Assembly (NCBI GenBank): GCA_002479245.1
Contig: DLMG01000304.1
Coordinates: 1 to 6,227 of the forward strand
DNA length: 6,227 nt
Direction of reading: 5' to 3'
Source: Verrucomicrobia subdivision 3 bacterium UBA7542
GTDB taxonomy: Bacteria; Verrucomicrobiota; Verrucomicrobiia; Limisphaerales; UBA11358
Position 1 is the stretch's first letter, and each line of letters begins with the position of its first letter. Under the pieces are notes generated by a model, which was not told the origin of the DNA, searched no databases, and saw only the letters and a list, made by a program, of their open reading frames with translations. Positions 1 to 6,136 of this stretch are shown here, in pieces. A program made the translations under genes and the position numbers.

Positions 1-69
1 TTTCCCGCGCGGGTGTAGCTGATACACGAAATGCACTTGGCCAGTGATTTTTTCATTCGGCACAAGCAT
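1..69 (-). CDS. possible 5' end of a leftward gene, truncated by the window edge
   Basis: A minus-strand frame opens with ATG at 69-67 and stays open to position 1, giving 23 residues that begin MLVPNEKITGQVHF. A GGGAGA stretch lies about 11 nt upstream, a poor to moderate ribosome binding site. Two strong palindromes (89-109 and 206-224) lie upstream of this start, as expected for operators of a leftward gene. The same frame extends further upstream to a TTG at about 105-103, which follows GGAGG by 7 nt. That longer reading would add a stretch loosely resembling a LuxR-type helix-turn-helix (TNREISSAMLV), but it would make the first palindrome coding. An overlapping frame starting at 56 is also open to the edge. 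The fragment is too short to recognise a family, and coding status is uncertain. Confidence 0.25.
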   Translation of the reverse strand, partial: MLVPNEKITGQVHFVYQLHPRGK

Positions 70-88
70 GGCCGAAGAAATCTCCCGA

Positions 89-109
89 TTTGTGTAATCT
101 TTACACAAA
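89..109. promoter_or_regulatory. palindromic operator-like site 1
   Basis: A perfect inverted repeat with 9-bp arms, TTTGTGTAA and TTACACAAA, separated by TCT and centred on position 99. It shares the pattern TTGTGYAATCWTTRCACAA with site 2. This symmetry is typical of a dimeric helix-turn-helix repressor or activator. I cannot name the regulator: the site does not fit the CRP, FNR or NtrC consensus. It lies about 20 bp upstream of the possible leftward start at 69, so it most likely controls that gene. Confidence 0.6.
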
Positions 110-205
110 ATGAGACCTCCGTTTTCCGCCGATCTCCGGCAGCGGAAACGGGGACAGTGAACGTCATTCTCACAACGGCCAGCCTGCCAGACTTCAGGGC
201 GAAAA

Positions 206-224
206 TTGTGCAATCATTGCACAA
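206..224. promoter_or_regulatory. palindromic operator-like site 2
   Basis: A perfect inverted repeat with 8-bp arms, TTGTGCAA and TTGCACAA, separated by TCA and centred on position 215. It is nearly the same sequence as site 1 and lies 116 bp from it centre to centre. That is about 11 helical turns, so both sites face the same side of the DNA. This arrangement suits a regulator that loops DNA or binds cooperatively. Identity of the regulator is unknown. Confidence 0.6.
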
Positions 225-375
225 AATTATTTTACCTCCTCATCACCGACTGAAGCAGACCCGTAGTTAAATCGTCCGATTGTCTGGCATCAGCCACCGG
301 ACCGGATGGGAACGGTGTCGTGTCCAGGATTTCCTTTGCTTGTCGTGCGCCCGCGTTCGGCGTAACCTCGCCAAG

Positions 376-403
376 TTCATAGAACTAAAACGACGATTAT
401 TAT
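376..403 (+). promoter_or_regulatory. possible sigma70-type promoter for mod-res
   Basis: TTCATA (376-381) and TATTAT (398-403) are separated by 16 bp. They give a 4/6 match to the -35 consensus and a reasonable -10 in an AT-rich patch. If it is used, the mod transcript would carry a leader of roughly 190 nt that includes the large inverted repeat. This is consensus matching by eye only, and the promoter preferences of the host are not known. Confidence 0.25.
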
Positions 404-439
404 TTAACCAAAACAATTTTGCGTAGCTACGGCTACGGG

Positions 440-551
440 CTGACCCGAAAACCGCGAATTTTCAAGCCCGTGAAAGATCCGACCGAGCGCGCCCAAGTGG
501 GCGCGGCTTGGCGCGCTTCTTTCACAGGCGCTTCGCGGTGCCTCGGGTCAG
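440..551. repeat. 112-bp nested inverted repeat (possible structured leader or MITE-like element)
   Basis: The arms nest symmetrically: CTGACCCGA (440-448) with TCGGGTCAG (543-551); ACCGCGAA (451-458) with TTCGCGGT (532-539); GTGAAAG (470-476) with CTTTCAC (519-525); GCGCGCC (487-493) with GGCGCGC (510-516). The central part can alternatively fold as CGCGCCCA/TGGGCGCG (488-505). Together these allow one long bulged hairpin in DNA or RNA, ending 53 bp before the mod start. It could be a miniature mobile repeat, a cruciform or a regulatory mRNA leader. It does not end in integron attC core motifs (RYYYAAC/GTTRRRY). The pairing is seen directly; the function is not. Confidence 0.65.
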
Positions 552-604
552 GGTGCGTTGAGTCCGCGCCTCTTCTTTTCCATTTTTAGAAGTTTCCCGT
601 CGTC

Positions 605-2533
605 ATGGTTGCGCGAGCAACGATTGAAATGACGATGCCCACGGGTGACGAAATAAAACTGCCGCTGACTTCGCGCGATGTGAACGCGGAGCGGCTGGCG
701 CAATTCCGCGAACTGTTTCCCGAAGCGTCCACCGAGGGGAAATTCGATCTCAAAAAACTCGCGCAACTGTTCGGCGAGGCCGCCACCGACGCGCCGGAGC
801 GCTACGGGCTTTCGTGGGCCGGCAAATCCGATGCCATCCGTGCCATTCAGACCACCAGTCCCGGCACGTTGCTACCGTTGCCCCGCGAGTCCGTGAATTT
901 TGACGCCACGGAAAATCTCATCATCGAGGGCGACAATCTGGAAACCCTCAAGCTCCTGCAAGGCGGCTACCACGGGCGCGTGAAGATGATTTACATTGAT
1001 CCGCCCTACAACACCGGCGGCGAATTCATCTACCCTGACAACTACAAGGAAGGGCTGGCCGATTACCTGAAATTTTCCGGCCAGGTCAGCGGCGAAGGCA
1101 TCCGACTCACCACCAATGCCGAGACGGACGGTCGCTACCACAGCAAATGGCTGACGATGATGTATCCCCGCCTGTTTCTGGCGCGGAATCTCCTGCGCGA
1201 GGACGGCGTGATTTTCGTCAGCATTGACGACCACGAAGTGCATAACCTCCGCGCCGTAATGAATGAGATTTTCGGCGAGGAAAATTTCGTAGCGCAGATA
1301 ATTTGGAAAAAGCGGAGCACGCCACCGAATGACAAGATCATCGGTGCGGATCACGACTACATTTTTCTGTTCGCGCGTAACCTCCAGACCGCAGGATTAA
1401 ATTTGAGACAACGTTCGGAAGAACAAATCGCGCGTTACCAAAATCCCGACAATCACCCCAAAGGTCCGTGGACGGCAGGCGACTTGATGGCAAATGTAAA
1501 AGGAGGCCGTTACGTTGAATCGCTCAATTTTCCAATCAAGAACCCAAATACCGGGGAAGATCATCTGCCATCCTCAAACGGCAACTGGCGATTCAGCCGC
1601 GAAACAATCGCCGAGCTGATGGCGCAAAATGAAATTTATTTTGGTGAAGATGGAAAAGGCCGTCCAAAACTGAAAAGGTTCTATTGCGACGTAAAGGCTG
1701 GAATCACTTATCCGACTATCTGGGATTTTGTTCCGTTAAATACCGAAGGTTCTGCGGAAATGACCGAGTTGTTGGGCAGCATGACCGCTTTTGAGAATCC
1801 GAAACCGAGTGGACTTCTTTTGGAATTGGTCAAGCTGGGTTCGAGCGGGGATTCTGTCATCCTCGATTTCTTCGCCGGTAGCGGCACAACGGCGCAGGCG
1901 GTGCTGGAATTAAACGCGCAGGACGGCGGCAACCGCAAATTCATCCTCGTCCAGTTGCCCGAACCGACCGGGCGCAAAGATTTTGCCACCATCGCGGACA
2001 TCACCAAGGAGCGCGTCCGCCGGGTCATCAAAAAATTATCCGCCGCCGAGGGGGAAAAACAGGATGCAGCCGCATCACAATTAAAACTAGGCGGCACTGT
2101 GCCGGTGCGTGAGTTGGATTTGGGCTTCAGGGTGTTCAAATTGGGCAGCAGCAATTTCAAGGTTTGGGATGCCGCCGCCGCGCCCAAGGATGGCGAGGCG
2201 CTGGCCGAACAACTAAAACTCATAGCCCACAACGTCGAGGATGGCCGTCCCGACGATGCCCTGCTTTACGAACTGGTGCTCAAAAGCAATCTGCCGCTCA
2301 CCAGCAAAATCACCGCCGGCAAAATCGGGGAGCAGCCATTTTACGATGTGGCCGACGGCGCACTGGTGATTTGTCTGGCACGCAAGCTCACGCAAGCAAC
2401 CTTGCGCGGCCTCATGGCGCGTAAACCCAAAGGTGTCATCTGTCTGGACATCGCCTTCGCCGGCAACGACCAGCTAAAAGCCAACATCGTGCTGGAAATG
2501 AAATCCCACGGCATTGAATTTCACACGGCGTGA
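605..2533 (+). CDS. mod: Type III restriction-modification system methyltransferase subunit Mod
   Basis: This is the DNA recognition and modification subunit. In this family Mod transfers a methyl group from S-adenosylmethionine to N6 of adenine on one strand of a short asymmetric site, and it also provides specificity for Res. At 642 aa it is close to the usual length. The motif order is that of a beta-class enzyme: GDNLETLK (109-116), catalytic motif IV DPPY (132-135) followed by NTGGEF, the segment DGVIFVSIDDHEV (200-212), a target-recognition region at about 232-400 ending in the KRFYCDVKAG stretch typical of Type III Mod, and the SAM-binding motif I DFFAGSGTT (421-429). A TAG in the same frame at 588-590 limits upstream starts. 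ATG 605 is the first candidate, but Met9 (629) or Met11 (635) are possible because no good Shine-Dalgarno precedes any of them. The recognition region is AT-richer than its flanks. No simple-sequence tract that would suggest phase variation is visible. It overlaps res by 4 bp. Confidence 0.96.
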   Translation: MVARATIEMTMPTGDEIKLPLTSRDVNAERLAQFRELFPEASTEGKFDLKKLAQLFGEAATDAPERYGLSWAGKSDAIRAIQTTSPGTLLPLPRESVNFDATENLIIEGDNLETLKLLQGGYHGRVKMIYIDPPYNTGGEFIYPDNYKEGLADYLKFSGQVSGEGIRLTTNAETDGRYHSKWLTMMYPRLFLARNLLREDGVIFVSIDDHEVHNLRAVMNEIFGEENFVAQIIWKKRSTPPNDKIIGADHDYIFLFARNLQTAGLNLRQRSEEQIARYQNPDNHPKGPWTAGDLMANVKGGRYVESLNFPIKNPNTGEDHLPSSNGNWRFSRETIAELMAQNEIYFGEDGKGRPKLKRFYCDVKAGITYPTIWDFVPLNTEGSAEMTELLGSMTAFENPKPSGLLLELVKLGSSGDSVILDFFAGSGTTAQAVLELNAQDGGNRKFILVQLPEPTGRKDFATIADITKERVRRVIKKLSAAEGEKQDAAASQLKLGGTVPVRELDLGFRVFKLGSSNFKVWDAAAAPKDGEALAEQLKLIAHNVEDGRPDDALLYELVLKSNLPLTSKITAGKIGEQPFYDVADGALVICLARKLTQATLRGLMARKPKGVICLDIAFAGNDQLKANIVLEMKSHGIEFHTA

Positions 2534-5163
2534 AAATCAAATTCGACAGCAACCAGGATTTCCAGTTGGACGCCATCCGGTCGGTCGTGGATGTTTTTTC
2601 CGGCCAGCCGCCAATGCGGGCGTCGCTGCAATGGCAGAGCGACGTGTTCGCCGGCGAACTGCTCACGGAAATGGGCGTCGGCAATTCGCTGGTATTGAGC
2701 GACGACGCCATCCTGAACAACGTCCAAAAAATCCAGACGGAAAACGGTCTGGAGCCGGCGACGGAACTGGCGGGACTGAATTTCTCCGTCGAGATGGAGA
2801 CCGGCACCGGGAAGACCTACGTTTATCTGCGCACGCTATTTGAATTAAATGCGCGCTACGGCTGGAAAAAATTCATCATCGTCGTGCCCAGCGTGGCGAT
2901 TCGCGAGGGGGTGTTGAACGCCATCGAACTCACGAAGGAGCATTTCAAATCGCTCTATGGCAACGCGCCGCTGGATTATTGGGTTTATGACTCGGCGCAG
3001 GTGTCGAAGCTGCGGCAGTTCTCCGCCAGCAACCAGATGCAGTTGATGGTGATGAACATTCAGGCGTTCGATAAAAGCAGCACCGTCATCCAGAACACCA
3101 AAGATCAGATGAACGGGCGTCGGCCCATCGAATTCATCCAGCACGCCCGGCCCGTGGTGGTCGTGGATGAGCCGCAAAATCTGGCCACCGAACTACGGAC
3201 GAAAGCCATCGAAAGTCTGAATCCGCTCTGCACGCTACGTTATTCAGCGACGCACAAGGATTATTTCAATCTGGTTTACCGGCTCGATCCGGTGAAAGCC
3301 TACGATTTGAGGCTGGTCAAGCGCATCGAGGTGGATTCGGTCGTGGACGGCGGCGATTTCAACCGGCCCTATATCGCGGTCAAATCCATCACCGCCACCA
3401 AAACGCGGATTTCCGCCAAGCTGGAAATTGATGTCGAAGGCGCGAGCGGCTGCAAACGCAAAACCGTTACGGTGACGCAGGAAAGCGATTTGTTCGCGTT
3501 ATCTGGCGAGCGCGAAAACTATCGCGGCTACGAGGTGGATCTGATTGATGCCGGGAATCAATATCTCCAGTTCAAGAACGGCGTGAATCTGGCGACCGGC
3601 ATCACGCACGGCGGGCGGACGGATGACGTGTTGCGCATCCAGGTGCGGGAAACCATCCGCGAACATTTTGAAAAGGAACTGCGCATCGCGCAGTTACCGC
3701 CGGATCAGCGGATGAAAGTGCTGTCCCTGTTCTTCGTGGATCGCGTGGCGCACTACGCCGAGGCGGATGGTAAATTCCGGCAGTGGTTCACGGCGGAGTA
3801 TCAGGGATTCGCCCGACAGCCTCGCTATGCGTCCTTGAACCCGCTGGCAGTTGAGACGGTTCACAACGGTTATTTCGCCGTGGACAAGGGCAAACCCAAA
3901 GACAGCAGCGAAGGCCGCGCCACCAAAGCGGATGATGAAGCCTACAATCTAATCATGCGCGATAAGGAGCGTCTGTTGTCCATCACCGAGCCGCTGCGAT
4001 TTATTTTCAGCCATTCGGCGCTGCGTGAAGGCTGGGATAATCCGAATGTGTTTCAGATTTGCACACTGCGCGAAATCAGCACGGAACGCGAGCGGCGGCA
4101 GACCATCGGGCGCGGCCTGCGTCTGCCAGTGCGCGAGAACGGCGAACGGTGCTTTGATCCGCTAATCAACCGGCTCACCGTGGTTGCCAGTGAGAGTTTC
4201 AAGGAATTTGCCAAGAAGTTGCAGGACGAGATGCAAAATGAATGCGGTGTGAATTTTGAGAATCGCATTTTGAACAAGCGCGAGCGGCGCAAGGGCATCT
4301 TGAAAAAACAACGCCTGCTCGACCCGGATTTCCAGAATCTTTGGGACAAAATCAAACGCAAGACACGCTATGCCGTTAAATTTTCCACCGCCGACTTGGT
4401 TTCCCGCTGTGCCGGTGAGTTGCGGGAAATGCCGGAGATCAAATCACCGTTCATCCGGCGGGAGAAACACGAGTTGTTCATGACCTTGAAAGAAGGCGTG
4501 TTCGGCCAGGAACGTTCCGCCCAGACCATCCGCGCACCAGAATATCGCGCGCCGATACCGGATTTGCTCGGCCATCTGCAACGCGAGACGGAATTGACGC
4601 GTCCGACGCTGGCGGAAATTCTGCATAAATCCGACCGACTCGGCGAGGTGACGCACAACCCGCAGCAATTTTTGGAACACGCCGTCGCCGCCATTCAAAA
4701 ATCACTCCACGACCTGATGGTTCAAGGCATCGAATATGAGCGTATCGCGGATGCCGAGTGGGAAATGCACCGGCTGGAAGTCGAGGAGCTGGAAAGCTAC
4801 GTCACGCGCCTGCTCGAAGTGGGGCACAGCATTTACGATGTCGTCGAATTTGAGTCCAAGGTGGAATATGAATTTGCGAAGGCATTGGATGCTCGGAAAG
4901 ACATTAAATTATTTTTCAAACTGCCGGATTGGTTCAAGGTTGAAACACCGCTCGGCACCTACAATCCCGATTGGGCCATCGTGCGCGAGGAGCCGGACGG
5001 CCAGAACAAGCTGTATCTGGTGCGTGAAACCAAAGGCACCACCGACTGGCTGAAAATTCCAGAAATTCAGCGCAAGAAAATCCAGTGTGGCAAGGCGCAC
5101 TTCAAAGCGGTTGGCCTCAAGGATGGCGGCTACGATTGGGTAGCGTCGGCGAACGAAGTATAG
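2530..5163 (+). CDS. res: Type III restriction-modification system endonuclease subunit Res
   Basis: This is the ATP-dependent restriction subunit, which needs Mod for DNA binding and cleaves when unmethylated sites are present. The 877-aa protein has the expected order: the N-terminal signature FDSNQDFQLDAI (5-16), Walker A METGTGKT (89-96, Lys95), Walker B-like DEPQ (213-216), motif III SAT (239-241), motif V around SHSALREGWDNPNVF (494-508), motif VI QTIGRGLRLP (524-533), and a C-terminal PD-(D/E)XK nuclease with NPDW (Asp814) and RETKG (Glu833, Lys835). It is somewhat shorter than the ~970-aa EcoP1I/EcoP15I enzymes, but no domain is missing. Translation starts at GTG 2530, which overlaps the mod TGA as GTGA. 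With no ribosome binding site of its own, it is probably made by translational coupling, keeping Res dependent on Mod synthesis. No frameshift or lost catalytic residue is visible. Confidence 0.96.
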   Translation: MKIKFDSNQDFQLDAIRSVVDVFSGQPPMRASLQWQSDVFAGELLTEMGVGNSLVLSDDAILNNVQKIQTENGLEPATELAGLNFSVEMETGTGKTYVYLRTLFELNARYGWKKFIIVVPSVAIREGVLNAIELTKEHFKSLYGNAPLDYWVYDSAQVSKLRQFSASNQMQLMVMNIQAFDKSSTVIQNTKDQMNGRRPIEFIQHARPVVVVDEPQNLATELRTKAIESLNPLCTLRYSATHKDYFNLVYRLDPVKAYDLRLVKRIEVDSVVDGGDFNRPYIAVKSITATKTRISAKLEIDVEGASGCKRKTVTVTQESDLFALSGERENYRGYEVDLIDAGNQYLQFKNGVNLATGITHGGRTDDVLRIQVRETIREHFEKELRIAQLPPDQRMKVLSLFFVDRVAHYAEADGKFRQWFTAEYQGFARQPRYASLNPLAVETVHNGYFAVDKGKPKDSSEGRATKADDEAYNLIMRDKERLLSITEPLRFIFSHSALREGWDNPNVFQICTLREISTERERRQTIGRGLRLPVRENGERCFDPLINRLTVVASESFKEFAKKLQDEMQNECGVNFENRILNKRERRKGILKKQRLLDPDFQNLWDKIKRKTRYAVKFSTADLVSRCAGELREMPEIKSPFIRREKHELFMTLKEGVFGQERSAQTIRAPEYRAPIPDLLGHLQRETELTRPTLAEILHKSDRLGEVTHNPQQFLEHAVAAIQKSLHDLMVQGIEYERIADAEWEMHRLEVEELESYVTRLLEVGHSIYDVVEFESKVEYEFAKALDARKDIKLFFKLPDWFKVETPLGTYNPDWAIVREEPDGQNKLYLVRETKGTTDWLKIPEIQRKKIQCGKAHFKAVGLKDGGYDWVASANEV

Positions 5164-5254
5164 ACCGTTACCAGCAAAATTACGAGCAAGGCAGGTTTGA
5201 AATCCCCGGCATCAACCATTGGGAAAATCAGACAGCGTTAAGGTCGGCGCTTTG

Positions 5255-5430
5255 ACTGACCGGCTTTGCTCGTGCCTCACAAACCGGCCAGACAAATCGC
5301 CTCCCCGTTGAAACCTAGACGGTTACGCACTCATCGGTCGTTCTAAAACCGCGCTCAACTCCGCCGTCGTCCGTTCATGCCACTCCCGACCTGCTCCGTT
5401 TCGCTGCCGGTTTCAGAACGCCCGGTCAGT
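5255..5430. repeat. nested inverted repeat downstream of res
   Basis: ACTGACCGG (5255-5263) is the exact reverse complement of CCGGTCAGT (5422-5430). Inside it, AAACCGGC (5281-5288) pairs with GCCGGTTT (5406-5413). The right arms are closer together than the left, so any fold would be bulged. Since CCGG-containing arms can also pair locally (5260-5268 with 5280-5287), several folds compete. It could be a degenerate mobile repeat or a chance arrangement. Confidence 0.35.
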
Positions 5431-5481
5431 GCGCCCATCATCATCCAATTTGATACGTTCAGCCGAACGCGATTTCTGACA

Positions 5482-5512
5482 GCTTTCTGAAACTTGAAAG
5501 CCTTGATTTTTT
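5482..5512 (+). terminator. weak intrinsic-terminator-like hairpin
   Basis: GCTTTC (5482-5487) and GAAAGC (5496-5501) form a 6-bp stem with an 8-nt loop, followed after four bases by a run of six T. The stem is short and only partly GC, and it lies over 300 bp after res, so termination may be inefficient. It would separate res transcription from the transfer genes. Confidence 0.25.
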
Positions 5513-5571
5513 CGAGACACCATCCCCTACCAAAATCGGTAGTGAAAAACGCAAACAGAAACCAGGCAACC

Positions 5572-5690
5572 AAAAGCGACGAAAAGCGACAACGCATTTG
5601 TCACTTTTTGTCGCATCCACTCCTGACATTTCGTCGGCACTCGCCGCTTTTCGTCACTTGAATTTGTCGCCATTCGTCGCCCTTTGCCGC
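5572..5690. repeat. phased TTYGTCRC repeat cluster with 17-bp inverted repeat (candidate oriT/oriV or operator)
   Basis: AAAAGCGAC occurs twice exactly 10 bp apart (5572-5580, 5582-5590). On the other orientation, variants of TTYGTCRC start at 5597, 5607, 5630, 5650, 5663, 5673 and 5683 (the last is TTTGCCGC), with several 10-bp steps. The left pair (5576-5592) and the right pair (5664-5680) are reverse complements at 15 of 17 positions. Repeats spaced one helical turn apart are typical of multimeric DNA-binding sites such as iterons or relaxosome sites. The location, 84 bp before a TraK-like gene, supports a role in transfer or in control of that operon. The repeats are seen directly; the function is inferred. 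Confidence 0.55.
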
Positions 5691-5700
5691 TACACGCGGC
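5686..5700. repeat. small hairpin at the end of the phased repeats
   Basis: GCCGC (5686-5690) and GCGGC (5696-5700) flank the loop TACAC, forming a 5-bp GC-only stem. It directly abuts the last phased repeat. No T run follows, so it is not an intrinsic terminator. It may be part of a recognition structure or be incidental. Confidence 0.3.
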
Positions 5701-5773
5701 GTGATTTCATCTCACTTTAACTTTCACCTGCTCTCTTCCACCGTTTTTCATTATCGGGCTATTCTGTCCGGCG

Positions 5774-6136
5774 ATGACTGAAACGGCACATCAAAAACGC
5801 GGCGGCAAACCGTTCCACAGCATTTTGGAACCGCACTACGATTTCATCCGCGAGCTGCGCCAACGGCGCAAGACATGGCAGGAAATCGCCGACTTGCTGT
5901 TGAGTGAAAAGGGCATCCGCGTCACGTTTCATGCTCCATATCTATTTTACCGGCGCAGATTGAAGCGGGCGACCAAACCGCATTGGGAAGATGCGGAAAA
6001 TAATTCCGAATTCCAACCCGCCCGCCCCAACGCAGCGGCCAGCCGGCCGCAAGCACGCCAATCGCCGTTGCCGAAACCAAGCCCTTTTACTCGCCCAAAC
6101 ATCAAAAACATTAACACCGACCAAGAATTCACATGA
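5774..6136 (+). CDS. small basic TraK-like DNA-binding protein (putative mobilization protein)
   Basis: A 120-aa protein with two parts. Residues about 15-65 are helical and rich in Arg/Lys, with the pattern FIRELRQRRKTWQEIADLLL followed by GIRVTF and YRRRLKR. This looks like a small helix-turn-helix. Residues about 80-110 are rich in Pro, Ala and Arg and probably disordered. The same arrangement, a short helical DNA-binding head and a Pro-rich tail, is found in TraK of IncP plasmids, which binds near oriT. The next gene, a TraL/ParA-like ATPase overlapping by 4 bp (ATGA), has the same order as traK-traL. The start ATG at 5774 has no clear Shine-Dalgarno. I infer a role in relaxosome assembly or in regulating the transfer operon. 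The assignment rests on architecture and context, not on strong sequence identity; a plain transcriptional regulator is the alternative. Confidence 0.6.
   Translation: MTETAHQKRGGKPFHSILEPHYDFIRELRQRRKTWQEIADLLLSEKGIRVTFHAPYLFYRRRLKRATKPHWEDAENNSEFQPARPNAAASRPQARQSPLPKPSPFTRPNIKNINTDQEFT

Larger units (their letters stand above)
70..604. other. intergenic/regulatory region upstream of mod
   Basis: No convincing complete gene lies here. A 79-codon plus-strand frame (31-270) has no ribosome binding site, resembles nothing I know and contains both palindromes, so I treat it as chance. The region holds two related palindromes, an AT-rich patch at about 380-420 in otherwise GC-rich DNA, a small hairpin (CGTAGC-TACG-GCTACG, 422-437) and the large nested inverted repeat at 440-551. 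Between about 230 and 375 I see nothing distinctive. Confidence 0.6.
5164..5773. other. 610-bp non-coding gap between res and the transfer genes
   Basis: I find no credible gene here. An 80-codon minus-strand frame (5597-5355) has a hydrophobic start but no ribosome binding site, and it begins inside the phased repeats. The gap contains several inverted repeats (5182-5189/5266-5273; 5255-5263/5422-5430; 5281-5288/5406-5413), a weak terminator-like hairpin near 5482-5512 and the phased-repeat block at 5572-5690. It precedes a TraK-like gene and is therefore the natural place for a transfer origin or the promoter of the transfer operon. Confidence 0.6.

Noticed and set aside
31..270. 79-codon plus-strand open frame
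   Set aside because: No ribosome binding site, no recognisable family, and it spans both operator-like palindromes, which better explain the conserved symmetry.
440..551. Integron attC site
   Set aside because: Length and bulged fold are suggestive, but the ends lack the RYYYAAC/GTTRRRY core sites and no integrase or cassette array is present.
872..1354. 160-codon minus-strand frame and other long frames opposite mod and res
   Set aside because: These are shadows of well-supported genes with all catalytic motifs on the plus strand.
605..2533. Phase-variable mod gene
   Set aside because: Many Type III mod genes vary through long simple repeats; none of useful length is visible in or just before this gene.
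5355..5597. 80-codon minus-strand open frame with a hydrophobic N-terminal stretch
   Set aside because: No nearby Shine-Dalgarno, it begins inside the phased repeats, and it has no recognisable domain. A small real protein cannot be fully excluded, but support is lacking.
5572..5690. CRISPR array
   Set aside because: The repeat units are only about 8-10 bp, degenerate and nearly contiguous, with no regular 30-40 bp spacers.
5736..5765. Promoter for the TraK-like gene (TTCCAC ... TATTCT)
   Set aside because: The -35 matches only about half the consensus, so I could not support it beyond chance.
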